From Ulva prolifera (lineage: Eukaryota > Chlorophyta > Ulvophyceae > Ulvales > Ulvaceae), in the NCBI GenBank assembly GCA_023078555.1, contig JALAAN010000010.1:620001-684000 (forward strand): 64,000 nucleotides of DNA. The letters run 5' to 3'. A program made the position numbers and the translations under genes. Positions 11,245 to 20,400 of the stretch are shown here, one piece after another; the stretch's first letter is position 1; each line of letters begins with the position of its first letter. The notes below the pieces were generated by a model. The model ran no database searches, had not been told where the DNA came from, and saw only the letters and a list, made by a program, of their open reading frames with translations.

Positions 11245-11532
11245 TGTTGTGGGATATCCGTATCTGGGGATCCAAGAATATAGATGACATAATCAAGGGA
11301 GGAGTCATCTAACAAAGGACTCGTTGCTTCAGGTGAGCCCCAGTGGTAGAGCATGTAGTGTGTACTCATGAGGTCACCGGTTCAATTCTTACTTTCATTT
11401 CTGCCGCGCGACTTTACGCGATGGCAAGGTACGCTCCCCTCCACGTCGTCATGCACAGTCAGCATGCTTACCAGCTCAGGCACGCGCATTAACCCCTGTG
11501 CACACTCGATGAGACTAACACGCGTCTTGACA
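11245..11532 (+). repeat. 3' LTR of the TRIM-like element (288 bp)
   Basis: This is a copy of 10684-10971 with no difference found, again TGT...ACA, followed directly by the target-site copy CCCAA at 11533-11537 and then satellite. Its tRNA-like A and B boxes fall at 11336-11352 and 11379-11389. Confidence 0.93.
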
Positions 11533-11947
11533 CCCAAGCCACTCATGCAGAAATCTCGCACCTCACAAAAACAGGTTCCCATCCTCACCTTAGGGGCTGA
11601 ATCTTTGCACATGATGCTCTCTATGTCAAAGGAATGTGGTGTAGAAGTTTGGAGGCAATCAAGTGATAAGTCAGGGCTAGGGCTGCTATCAATGTTGAAA
11701 TGGCAGCACGCTCTCCCGCCACTCATGCAGAAATCTCGCCCTCGCAAAAACAGGTTCCCAACCTCACGTTAGGGGCTGAATCTTTGCACATGATGCTATC
11801 TATGTCAAATTAATGTGATGTGAGGGTTTGGAGGCAATCAAGTGATAACTCAGGGCTAGGGCTGCTTTAAATGTTGGAATGGCAGCGTGCTCCCAAGCCA
11901 CTCATGCAGAAATCTCGCACCTCACAAAAACAGGTTCCCATCCTCAC
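11533..11947 (+). repeat. 179/180 bp satellite array, segment 2 (between two insertions)
   Basis: These 415 bp (about 2.3 monomers) continue the satellite in phase after the TRIM-like element and run up to the hAT insertion. They belong to the 359 bp dimer type (CCCAAGCC and CCCATCCTCACC variant). The last eight bases, ATCCTCAC at 11940-11947, are the left copy of the hAT target-site duplication. Confidence 0.95.
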
Positions 11948-11958
11948 CAGAGTTGCAT
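11948..11958 (+). repeat. Left terminal inverted repeat of the hAT element
   Basis: CAGAGTTGCAT is an exact inverted match to 14478-14488. The CAGAG start is typical of hAT termini (CAGNG). Confidence 0.93.
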
Positions 11959-11970
11959 TAGTACGTTTCG

Positions 11971-12002
11971 TGATAAAGTACGTTAAGCAAAAATACGCGT
12001 AT
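11971..12002 (+). repeat. Left subterminal repeat of the hAT element
   Basis: A 32 bp segment starts TGATAAAGTACGTTA and ends AAATACGCGTAT. It recurs in the same orientation at 14413-14444, with 28 of 32 bases identical. It includes the perfect palindrome ATACGCGTAT (11993-12002). Subterminal repeats of hAT elements are commonly transposase-binding sites; that role is inferred here. Confidence 0.75.
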
Positions 12003-12054
12003 GGTACGTTGGCTCTATTCAGGTGGGGTTGAAAAGTACGCTGCTTAAGTTATG

Positions 12055-12089
12055 TCACTGGCTTGGCGCCGGAGGCGCTAAGCCGGTGA
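12055..12089 (+). other. Imperfect hairpin near the left end of the hAT element
   Basis: Two 15-base arms (12055-12069, TCACTGGCTTGGCGC; 12075-12089, GCGCTAAGCCGGTGA) face each other across a 5-base loop CGGAG. All positions pair if two G-T wobbles are allowed. It lies beyond the 3' end of the transposase gene. It could aid end recognition or transcript 3' formation; neither is shown. Confidence 0.6.
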
Positions 12090-12196
12090 TGGCTAGACTT
12101 GGTAGAGCCATGGTCACTGTCATCTTTGTTTAGGCACATTATTGCAGTGAACAACACAATGGACTAGCAGTGAGGAAGATCATTAGGTAAATCATG

Positions 12197-12202
12197 TTTA
12201 TT
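12197..12202 (-). promoter_or_regulatory. Possible polyadenylation signal of the transposase gene
   Basis: TTTATT on the plus strand reads AATAAA on the gene strand, beginning 58 bases downstream of the stop codon, a plausible distance. A hexamer like this can occur by chance. Confidence 0.4.
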
Positions 12203-12259
12203 ATGCTATGGCATGTGAAGAATGATGTTTACAAGGGCGTTCACAGGCCACATGCAGCA

Positions 12260-14234
12260 TCAATCACTCTCAGAATCCTGTTGAGACTCATCAGATGCAT
12301 CTTCAGGATCAGACTCATGCTCAGATTGACTGTCACTTCCAGAACTAGCATATGCCCACTCGATTGTCTCTTCATCAAAAGCACCTGTGAATTTTGCTGC
12401 TTCACGTGTATTCCGGTACACATACACAAGCTTCTCAGCACGCCCCGGCGTCAAACGATTACGTTTCTTGTTGTGAACGTAGTCATAGTCAGACCAATTA
12501 CGTTCGCACAGGCCTGCAGCAGGTACCTGTGCCAAGACCTTCACAGCAACGCGTTGTAGCTCTGGCGCACATGACCCATACGTACCCCACCAACAGTGGG
12601 CAGGCACTCTTTCAGCTGCTGCCTCTGGTAGTGGGCCCGAGAAAGTCCCGACCTTCCGGATGTACTTGGACGTGAAGTCGTTGAGCGCCAACACTGCCTC
12701 GTCCATGCTCAGCAGCTTCGTGCACATGCTTTGTAAAGCCATCATTACCTCTTCACATGACAAGAAGTCGTGACCTGCATAGAGATACTCGGGCTCAAGC
12801 GCATAGGCAGCAGCGTAAATGTCCGAGTGTGAGAACTCCCAGCGCTCAGCCACAATATGGCCGATCATCACCATCTGCTGCTTCGTAAGTCCTTCAATTT
12901 CCGCAAGATCAATCTTTTGTTGTAGCTGCGACATGTGGTGATAGACCTTTCCTGTGCATGGCACATTGCGGTCCGCCAGGCGAAGCACTGTCACCATCGG
13001 CTGCACAGCGTCCAGCAATGAAATCGCCAGTGCCAGCGTCTTCTTCTTCCGTATGCTCTTCCTGGCATCGGCTGCACGTGTGCGGGTCTTCGACTTGCTA
13101 CCCTTAGCCCATGTCTTCCATGCTGGATCGCTGACAGTCTCAAGCAGAGCGTCATGGACCTTGACGTAGCGCTGTAGCATAATGATGTTCGACGCGAAAC
13201 GAGTAGCGCCTGGTAGACTGAGTTGATAACTGCTGTGCCTCTTGAAGATGGCGAGCGGGGCGCTGTGACGGAGTATGAGCTTGACTGTGTCCTTGATGGA
13301 GGCAACGAGGTCGGTGACCCACGGCAGCTTGACAACGTCCTTGATCATGAGGTCCATACAGTGTGATAGACAACCTAACCATGTGATGTGCGGGTAGGCA
13401 TCTTCAATACGGGCGCCTGCTGCTTTGCACGGAGCTGCGTTGTCAGTCACGATCAGCACGCAGTTATGGGCGCCGATCTGCAGTGGCATTGCACTCGGAT
13501 GTCGCTACAGACACGTCGATGACATTCGGCGAATCAGCAATGTCACGCACCTCCTCGATCTGCTCGCAGAGTAGGTCTGCCAAGTGGTCGGCTCCTTTGA
13601 ATTCGCCTGTAGCATCGATGGCCCGCAGGAACACGTTGCCGCTTGGTGATGTCAGCAGTATGTTGATCAGCGGATTACGGCACACGTCGGTCCATCCGTC
13701 GCTGCAAAGCGAGTAGCCAGTTGGCACGCCATCGCTGCAGCGAGCGGCTTCAAGTGCTGGTGTGACCCGCTCGCGTGCGCGCTTCACAGCGTCGTCCAGA
13801 CCATCCTCCCGCAGCTTGTTGTAGCCTAGTGTCATGTAGCCTTTGCCAGCGGAAGCTACCGCGTCAATCATTGCTTTGAACGCTGGTGATTTGACCTTGT
13901 TGAACGCAACTGCCTCTTCGTAGAAGAAATCCGCGACTGCTACATCTGCCTTTTGCCTTGCCGATGTAGGATAGAATTGAGTGATCGAAGCAGTTGCTGG
14001 CTGAGCATCAGTGGCTTGCTTGGGCCCGCCACCATACGTGCTCCGAATAGACACAGGCATGTTGGTGCATCTAGCAACCCCGGCCTTCTTGGCACCACTG
14101 AAATGCGCAATTAACCGTGCAGCACTAGATACTGAGAACTTTCGAGCGCAATGCCTGCACTCGACATCAGTAGTGGTGCCTACTTTGTCACCTACAATAT
14201 ACTCTTCCCAAACGGGATTCCTGCCACGGCCCAT
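12260..14234 (-). CDS. hAT transposase (BED zinc finger, DUF659, hAT C-terminal dimerisation), two exons
   Basis: The gene is complement(join(12260-13477, 13551-14234)), 633 codons plus stop. Start at 14234 gives MGRGRNPVWEEY, the usual beginning of this family; an in-frame ATG 20 codons upstream (14294) is less likely. Residues 9-56 form a BED-type zinc finger (W9, C26, C29, H44, C56). DUF659 and the RNase H-like core follow: SDGWTD at 178-183, TDNA at 239-242 with a downstream CLSHC, and CERNWSDYD at about 552-560 in the dimerisation region. These supply the expected D, D and E catalytic positions (about D179 or D183, D240, E553). The tail is acidic and serine-rich. Two open frames overlap out of phase at 13464-13489; a 73 bp intron resolves this. 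The protein would act in the nucleus, cutting the element's ends and integrating with 8 bp duplications. I see no in-frame stop, so it is plausibly functional. Confidence 0.88.
13478..13550 (-). other. 73 bp phase-0 intron in the hAT transposase gene
   Basis: On the gene strand the intron begins GTGCGTGACATTG after codon GAG and ends CCACTGCAG before codon ATC. Its length is 1 modulo 3, exactly correcting the frame offset between the two open frames. The joined protein passes from an EQIEE segment straight to IGAHN and then the TDNA motif, the spacing usual in DUF659 transposases. Without splicing the upstream frame stops at 13464. The 5' site fits GTRNGT. CTGAT at bases 14-18 of the intron is only a weak branch-point candidate, being far from the 3' end. 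A real frameshift mutation is the alternative. Confidence 0.75.
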
Positions 14235-14477
14235 GTTCGCAAATTGTGATTGTGATAGATCCACCAAATGCAGTAGTGTACTCCTCACCAGCATTGCAAT
14301 GCAAGGGATGTTGAAAACATTCTTTGGACGTGTGGCTAGAGGTGCACCACAGTGCAGAGCTTTGGGTTCTCAAAAAACGCTTAAGTCCGAAACGTACGCG
14401 CGTACTATACGCTGATAAAGTACGTTAGAGTAAAATACGCGTATTAAACGTACCGAAATCGAAAGATACGCGTATTT
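14235..14477 (-). promoter_or_regulatory. 5' flank and right subterminal region of the hAT element
   Basis: This non-coding stretch sits upstream of the transposase start and must contain its promoter. It holds the 12 bp palindrome GTACGCGCGTAC (14394-14405), the 32 bp subterminal repeat (14413-14444) and two ATACGCGTAT palindromes (14435-14444, 14466-14475). I see no clear TATA box. The motif-rich part next to the terminal repeat is the likely transposase-binding region. Confidence 0.55.
14413..14444 (+). repeat. Right subterminal repeat of the hAT element
   Basis: The second copy of the 32 bp subterminal repeat is in direct orientation relative to 11971-12002 and differs only in a 4-base middle section (GAGT for AGCA). 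It includes ATACGCGTAT at 14435-14444. Confidence 0.75.
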
Positions 14478-14488
14478 ATGCAACTCTG
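14478..14488 (+). repeat. Right terminal inverted repeat of the hAT element
   Basis: ATGCAACTCTG is the exact reverse complement of 11948-11958 and is followed at once by the second target-site copy, ATCCTCAC (14489-14496). Confidence 0.93.
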
Positions 14489-17400
14489 ATCCTCACCTTA
14501 GGGGCTGAATCTTTGCACATGATGCTCTCTATGTCAAAGGAATGTGGTGTAGAAGTTTGGAGGCAATCAAGTGATAAGTCAGGGCTAGGGCTGCTATCAA
14601 TGTTGAAATGGCAGCACGCTCTCCCGCCACTCATGCAGAAATCTCGCCCTCGCAAAAACAGGTTCCCAACCTCACGTTAGGGGCTGAATCTTTGCACATG
14701 ATGCTATCTATGTCAAATTAATGTGATGTGAGGGTTTGGAGGCAATCAAGTGATAACTCAGGGCTAGGGCTGCTTTAAATGTTGAAATGGCAGCGTGCTC
14801 CCATGCCACTCATGCAGAAATCTCGCACCTCACAAAAACAGGTTCCCAACCTCACCTTAGGGGCTGAATCTTTGCACATGATGCTCTCTATGTCAAAGGA
14901 ATGTGGTGTAGAAGTTTGGAGGCAATCAAGTGATAAGTCAGGGCTAGGGCTGCTATCAATGTTGAAATGGCAGCGCGCTCTCCCGCCACTCATGCAGAAA
15001 TCCCGCGCCTCACAAAAACAGGTTCCCAACCTCACGTTAGGGGCTGAATCTTTGCACATGATGCTCTCTTTGTCAAAGGAATGTGGTCTAGAAGTTTGGA
15101 GGCAATCAAGTGATAAGTATGGGCAAGGGTTGCTATCAATGTTGAAAAGGCAGCGCGCTCTCCCGCCCCTCATGCAGAAATCCCGCGCCTCACAAAAACA
15201 GGTTCCCAACCTCACGTTTGGGGCTGAATCTTTGCACATGATACTCTCTATGTCAAAGGAATGTGGTGTAGAAGTTTGGAGGCAATCAAGTGATAAGTCA
15301 GGGCAAGGGCTGCTATCAATGTTGAAAAGGCAGCGCGCTCTCCCGCCCCTCATGCAGAAATCTCGCCCTCACAAAAACAGGTTCCCAACCTCACGTTAGG
15401 GGCTGAATCTTTGCACATGATGCTCTCTATGTCAAAGGAATGTGGTGTAGAAGTTTGGAGGCAATCAAGTGATAAGTCAGGGCTAGGGCTGCCATCAATG
15501 TTGAAATGGCAGCGTGCTCCCATGCCACTCATGCAGAAATCCCGCGCCTCACAAAAACATGTTCCCAACATCACGTTAGGGGCTGAATCTTTGCACATGA
15601 TGCTCTCTATGTCAAAGGAATGTGCTCTAGAAGTTTGGAGGCAATCAAGTGATAAGTCAGGGCTAGGGCTGCTATCAATGTTGAAATGGCAGCGTGCTCC
15701 CATGCCCCTCATGCAGAAATCTCGCCCTCACAAAAACAGGTTCCCAACCTCACGTTCGGGGCTGAATCTTTGCACATGATGCTCTCTATGTCAAAGGAAT
15801 GTGGTGTAGAAGTTTGGAGGCAATCAAGTGATAAGTCAGGGCTAGGGCTGCTATCAATGTTGAAATGGCAGCGCGCTCTCCCGCCACTCATGCAGAAATC
15901 CCGCGTCTCACAAAAACAGGTTCCCAACCTCACGTTAGGGGCTGAATCTTTGCACATGATGCTCTCTTTGTCAAAGGAATGTGGTCTAGAAGTTTGGAGG
16001 TAATCAAGTAATAAGTCAGGGCAAGGGCTGCTATCAATGTTGAAAAGGCAGCGCGCTCTCCCGCCACACATGCAGAAATCCCGCGCCTCACAAAAACATG
16101 TTCCCAACCTCACGTTAGGGGCTGAATCTTTGCACATGATGCTCTCTATGTCAAAGGAATGTGGTGTAGAAGTTTGGAGGCAATCAAGTGATAAGTCAGG
16201 GCTAGGGCTGCTATCAATGTTGAAATGGCAGCACGCTCTCCCGCCACTCATGCAGAAATCCCGCGCTTCACAAAAACAGGTTCCCAACCTCACGTTAGGG
16301 GCCGAATCTTTGCACATGATGCTCTCTATGTCAAAGGAATGTGGTCTAGAAGTTTGGAGGCAATCAAGTGATAAGTCAGGGCTAGGGCTGCTATCAATGT
16401 TGAAATGGCAGCACGCTCTCCCGCCACTCATGCAGAAATCCCGCGCCTCACAAAAACATGTTCCCAACCTCACGTTAGGGGCTGAATCTTTGCACATGAT
16501 GCTCTCTATGTCAAAGGAATGTGGTCTAGAAGTTTGGAGGCAATCAAGTGACAAGTCAGGGCAAGGGCTGCTATCAATGTTGAAATGGCAGCGCGCTCTC
16601 CCGCCACACATGCAGAAATCCCGCGCCTCACAAAAACATTTTCCCAACCTCACGTTAGGGGCTGAATCTTTGCACATGATGCTCTCTATGTCAAAGGAAT
16701 GTGGTGTAGAAGTTTGGAGGCAATCAAGTGATAAGTCAGGGCTAGGGCTGCTATCAATGTTGAAATGGCAGCACGCTCTCCCGCCACTCATGCAGAAATC
16801 TCGCCCTCGCAAAAACAGGTTCCCACTCTCACGTTAGGGGCTGAATCTTTGCACATGATGCTCTCTATGTCAAAGGAATGTGGTCTAGAAGTTTGGAGGC
16901 AATCAAGTGACAAGTCAGGGCAAGGGCTGCTATCAATGTTGAAATGGCAGCGCGCTCCCCCGCCACACATGCAGAAATCCCGCGCCTCACAAAAACATGT
17001 TCCCAACCTCACGTTAGGGGCTGAATCTTTGCACATGATGCTCTCTATGTCAAAGGAATGTGGTCTAGAAGTTTGGAGGCAATCAAGTGATAAGTCAGGG
17101 CTAGGGCGGCCATCAATGTTGAAATGGCAGCGTGCTCCCATGCCACTCATGCAGAAATCCCGCGCCTCACAAAAACATGTTCACAACATCACGTTAGGGG
17201 CTGAATCTTTGCACATGATGCTCTCTATGTCAAAGGAATGTGGTCTAGAAGTTTGGAGGCAATCAAGTGATAAGTCAGGGCTAGGGCTGCTATCAATGTT
17301 GAAATGGCAGCGTGCTCCCATGCCCCTCATGCAGAAATCTCGCCCTCACAAAAACAGGTTCCCAACCTCACGTTCGGGGCTGAATCTTTGCACATGATGC

Positions 17401-20400
17401 TCTCTATGTCAAAGGAATGTGCTCTAGAAGTTTGGAGGCAATCAAGTGATAAGTCAGGGCTAGGGCTGCTATCAATGTTGAAATGGCAGCGCGCTCTCCC
17501 GCCACTCATGCAGAAATCCCGCGCTTCACAAAAACAGGTTCCCAACCTCACGTTAGGGGCTGAATCTTTGCACATGATGCTCTCTATGTCAAAGGAATGT
17601 GGTGTAGAAGTTTGGAGGCACTCAATTGATAAGTCAGGGCTAGGGCTGCTATCAATGTTGAAATGGCAGCACGCTCTCTAGCCACTCATGCAGAAATCTC
17701 GCCCTCGCAAAAACAGGTACCCAACCTCACGTTAGGGGCTGAATCTTTGCACATGATGCTCTCTATGTCAAAGGAATGTGGTCTAGAAGTTTGGAGGCAA
17801 TCAAGTGACAAGTCAGGGCAAGGGCTGCTATCAATGTTGAAATGGCAGCGCGCTCTCCCGCCACACATGCAGAAATCCCGCGCCTCACAAAAACATGTTC
17901 CCAACCTCACGTTAGGGGCTGAATCTTTGCACATGATGCTCTCTATGTCAAAGGAATGTGGTGTAGAAGTTTGGAGGCAATCAAGTGATAAGTCAGGGCT
18001 AGGGCTGCTATCAATGTTGAAATGGCAGCACGCTCTCCCGCCACTCATGCAGAAATCTCGCCCTCGCAAAAACAGGTTCCCAACCTCACGTTAGGGGCTG
18101 AATCTTTGCACATGATGCTCTCTATGTCAAAGGAATGTGGTCTAGAAGTTTGGAGGCAATCAAGTGACAAGTCAGGGCAAGGGCTGCTATCAATGTTGAA
18201 ATGGCAGCGCGCTCTCCCGCCACACATGCAGAAATCCCGCGCCTCACAAAAACATGTTCCCAACCTCACGTTAGGGGCTGAATCTTTGCACATGATGCTC
18301 TCTATGTCAAAGGAATGTGGTCTAGAAGTTTGGAGGCAATCAAGTGATAAGTCAGGGCTAGGGCGGCCATCAATGTTGAAATGGCAGCGTGCTCTCCCGC
18401 CACACATGCAGAAATCCCGCGCCTCACAAAAACATGTTCACAACATCACGTTAGGGGCTGAATCTTTGCACATGATGCTCTCTATGTCAAAGGAATGTGG
18501 TCTAGGAGTTTGGAGGCAATCAAGTGATAAGTCAGGGCTAGGGCTGCTATCAATGTTGAAATGGCAGCGTGCTCCCATGCCCCTCATGCAGAAATCTCGC
18601 CCTCACAAAAACAGGTTCCCAACCTCACGTTCGGGGCTGAATCTTTGCACATGATGCTCTCTATGTCAAAGGAATGTGGTGTAGAAGTTTGGAGGCAATC
18701 AAGTGATAAGTCAGGGCTAGGGCTGCTGTCAATGTTGAAATGGCAGCGTGCTCCCATGCCCCTCATGCAGAAATCCCGCGCCTCACAAAAACATGTTCCC
18801 AACCTCACGTTAGGGGCTGAATCTTTGCACATGATGCTCTCTATGTCAAAGGAATGTGGTGTAGAAGTTTGGAGGCCATCAAGTGATAAGTCAGGGCAAG
18901 GGTTGCTATCAATTTTGAAAAGGCAGCGCGCTCTCCCGCCCCTCATGCAGAAATCCCGCGCCTCACAAAAACAGGTTCCCAACCTCACGTTAGGGGCTGA
19001 ATCTTTGCACATGATACTCTCTATGTCACAGGAATGTGGTCTAGAAGTTTGGAGGCAATCAAGTGATAAGTCAGGGCAAGGGCTCCTATCAATGTTGAAA
19101 TGGCAGCGCGCTCTCCCGCCACTCATGCAGAAATCTCGCCCTCACAAAAACAGGTTCCCAACCCCACGTTAGGGGCTGAATCTTTGCACATGATGCTCTC
19201 TATGTCAAAGGAATGTGGTCTAGAAGTTTGGAGGCAATCAAGTGACAAGTCAGGGCAAGGGTTGCTATCAATGTTGAAATGGCAGCGCGCTCTCCCGCCC
19301 CTCATGCAGAAATCTCGCCCTCACAAAAACAGGTTCCCAACCTCACGTTCGGGGCTGAATCTTTGCACATGATGCTCTCTATGTCAAAGGAATGTGGTGT
19401 AGAAGTTTGGAGGCAATCAAGTGATAAGTCAGGGTAAGGGTTGCTATCAATGTTGAAAAGGCAGCGCGCTCTCCCGCCCCTCATGCAGAAATCCCGCGCC
19501 TCACAAAAACAGGTTCCCAACCTCACGTTTGGGGCTGAATCTTTGCACATGATACTATCTATGTCAAAGAAATGTCATGTAGAAGTTTGGAGGCAATCAA
19601 GTGATAAGTCAGGGCTAGGGCTGCTATCAATGTTGAAATGGCAGCACGCTCTCCCGCCACACATGCAGAAATCTCGCCCTCGCAAAAACAGGTTCCCAAC
19701 CTCACTTTAGGGGCTGAATCTTTGCACATGATGCTATCTATGTCAAATTAATGTGATGTGATGGTTTGGAGGCAATCAAGTGATAACTCAGGGCTAGGGC
19801 TGCTTTAAATGTTGAAATGGCAGCGTGCTCCCATGCCACTCATGCAGAATTCTCGCACCTCACCAAAACAGGTTCCCAACCTCACCTTAGGGGCTGAATC
19901 TTTGCACATGATGCTCTCTATGTCAAAGGAATGTGGTGTAGAAGTTTGGAGGCAATCAAGTGATAAGTCAGGGCTAGGGCTGCTATCAATGTTGAAATGG
20001 CAGCACGCTCTCCCGCCACTCGTGCAGAAATCTCGCCCTCGCAAAAACAGGTTCCCAACCTCACGTTAGGGGCTGAATCTTTGCACATGATGCTATCTAT
20101 GTCAAATTAATGTGATGTGAGGGTTTGGAGGCAATCAAGTGATAACTCAGGGCTAGGGCTGCTTTAAATGTTGAAATGGCAGCGTGCTCCCATGCCACTC
20201 ATGCAGAAATCTCGCACCTCACAAAAACAGGTTCCCAACCTCACCTTAGGGGCTGAATCTTTGCACATGATGCTCTCTATGTCAAAGGAATGTGGTCTAG
20301 AAGTTTGGAGGCAATCAAGTGACAAGTCAGGGCAAGGGCTGCTATCAATGTTGAAATGGCAGCGCGCTCTCCCGCCACACATGCAGAAATCCCGCGCCTC

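Larger units (their letters stand above)
10684..11532 (+). mobile_element. TRIM-like miniature LTR retrotransposon, complete, non-autonomous
   Basis: The element is 849 bp: two identical 288 bp LTRs (10684-10971, 11245-11532) around a 273 bp internal region. The LTRs start TGT and end ACA. A 5 bp target-site duplication, CCCAA, lies at 10679-10683 and 11533-11537; removing the element plus one CCCAA restores the satellite sequence GTGCTCCCAAGCCACTC. A purine tract sits directly before the 3' LTR and a possible primer-binding site directly after the 5' LTR. There is no gag or pol; the internal region is too short. Small size, LTR length and lack of coding match terminal-repeat retrotransposons in miniature. 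LTR identity implies a recent insertion. Mobilisation would need proteins from an autonomous relative, not seen here. Strand is assigned from the purine-tract position. Confidence 0.9.
11948..14488 (-). mobile_element. Complete hAT-superfamily DNA transposon
   Basis: The element is 2,541 bp with perfect 11 bp terminal inverted repeats, CAGAGTTGCAT at 11948-11958 and ATGCAACTCTG at 14478-14488. An 8 bp target-site duplication, ATCCTCAC, lies at 11940-11947 and 14489-14496; eight bases is the hAT hallmark. Excising the element with one duplication recreates the satellite string CCCATCCTCACCTTAGG. It carries one transposase gene on the minus strand, flanked by about 312 bp and 254 bp of non-coding sequence holding subterminal repeats, short palindromes and a hairpin. 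Ends, target site and gene all look intact, so the copy may be autonomous or only recently inactive. It is not seen elsewhere in the window. Confidence 0.95.

Noticed and set aside
10807-11312. Small open frames inside the TRIM-like element (60-130 codons)
   Set aside because: They overlap the LTRs and the putative priming signals, several run out into the satellite, and none shows a retroelement or other protein motif.
12194-12675. Plus-strand open frames over the hAT transposase
   Set aside because: They are shadows of the minus-strand transposase, which has the conserved domains.
13464-13489. Inactivating frameshift in the hAT transposase
   Set aside because: A 73 bp GT-AG intron of the correct phase explains the frame change and gives family-typical spacing; frameshift is kept only as the alternative.
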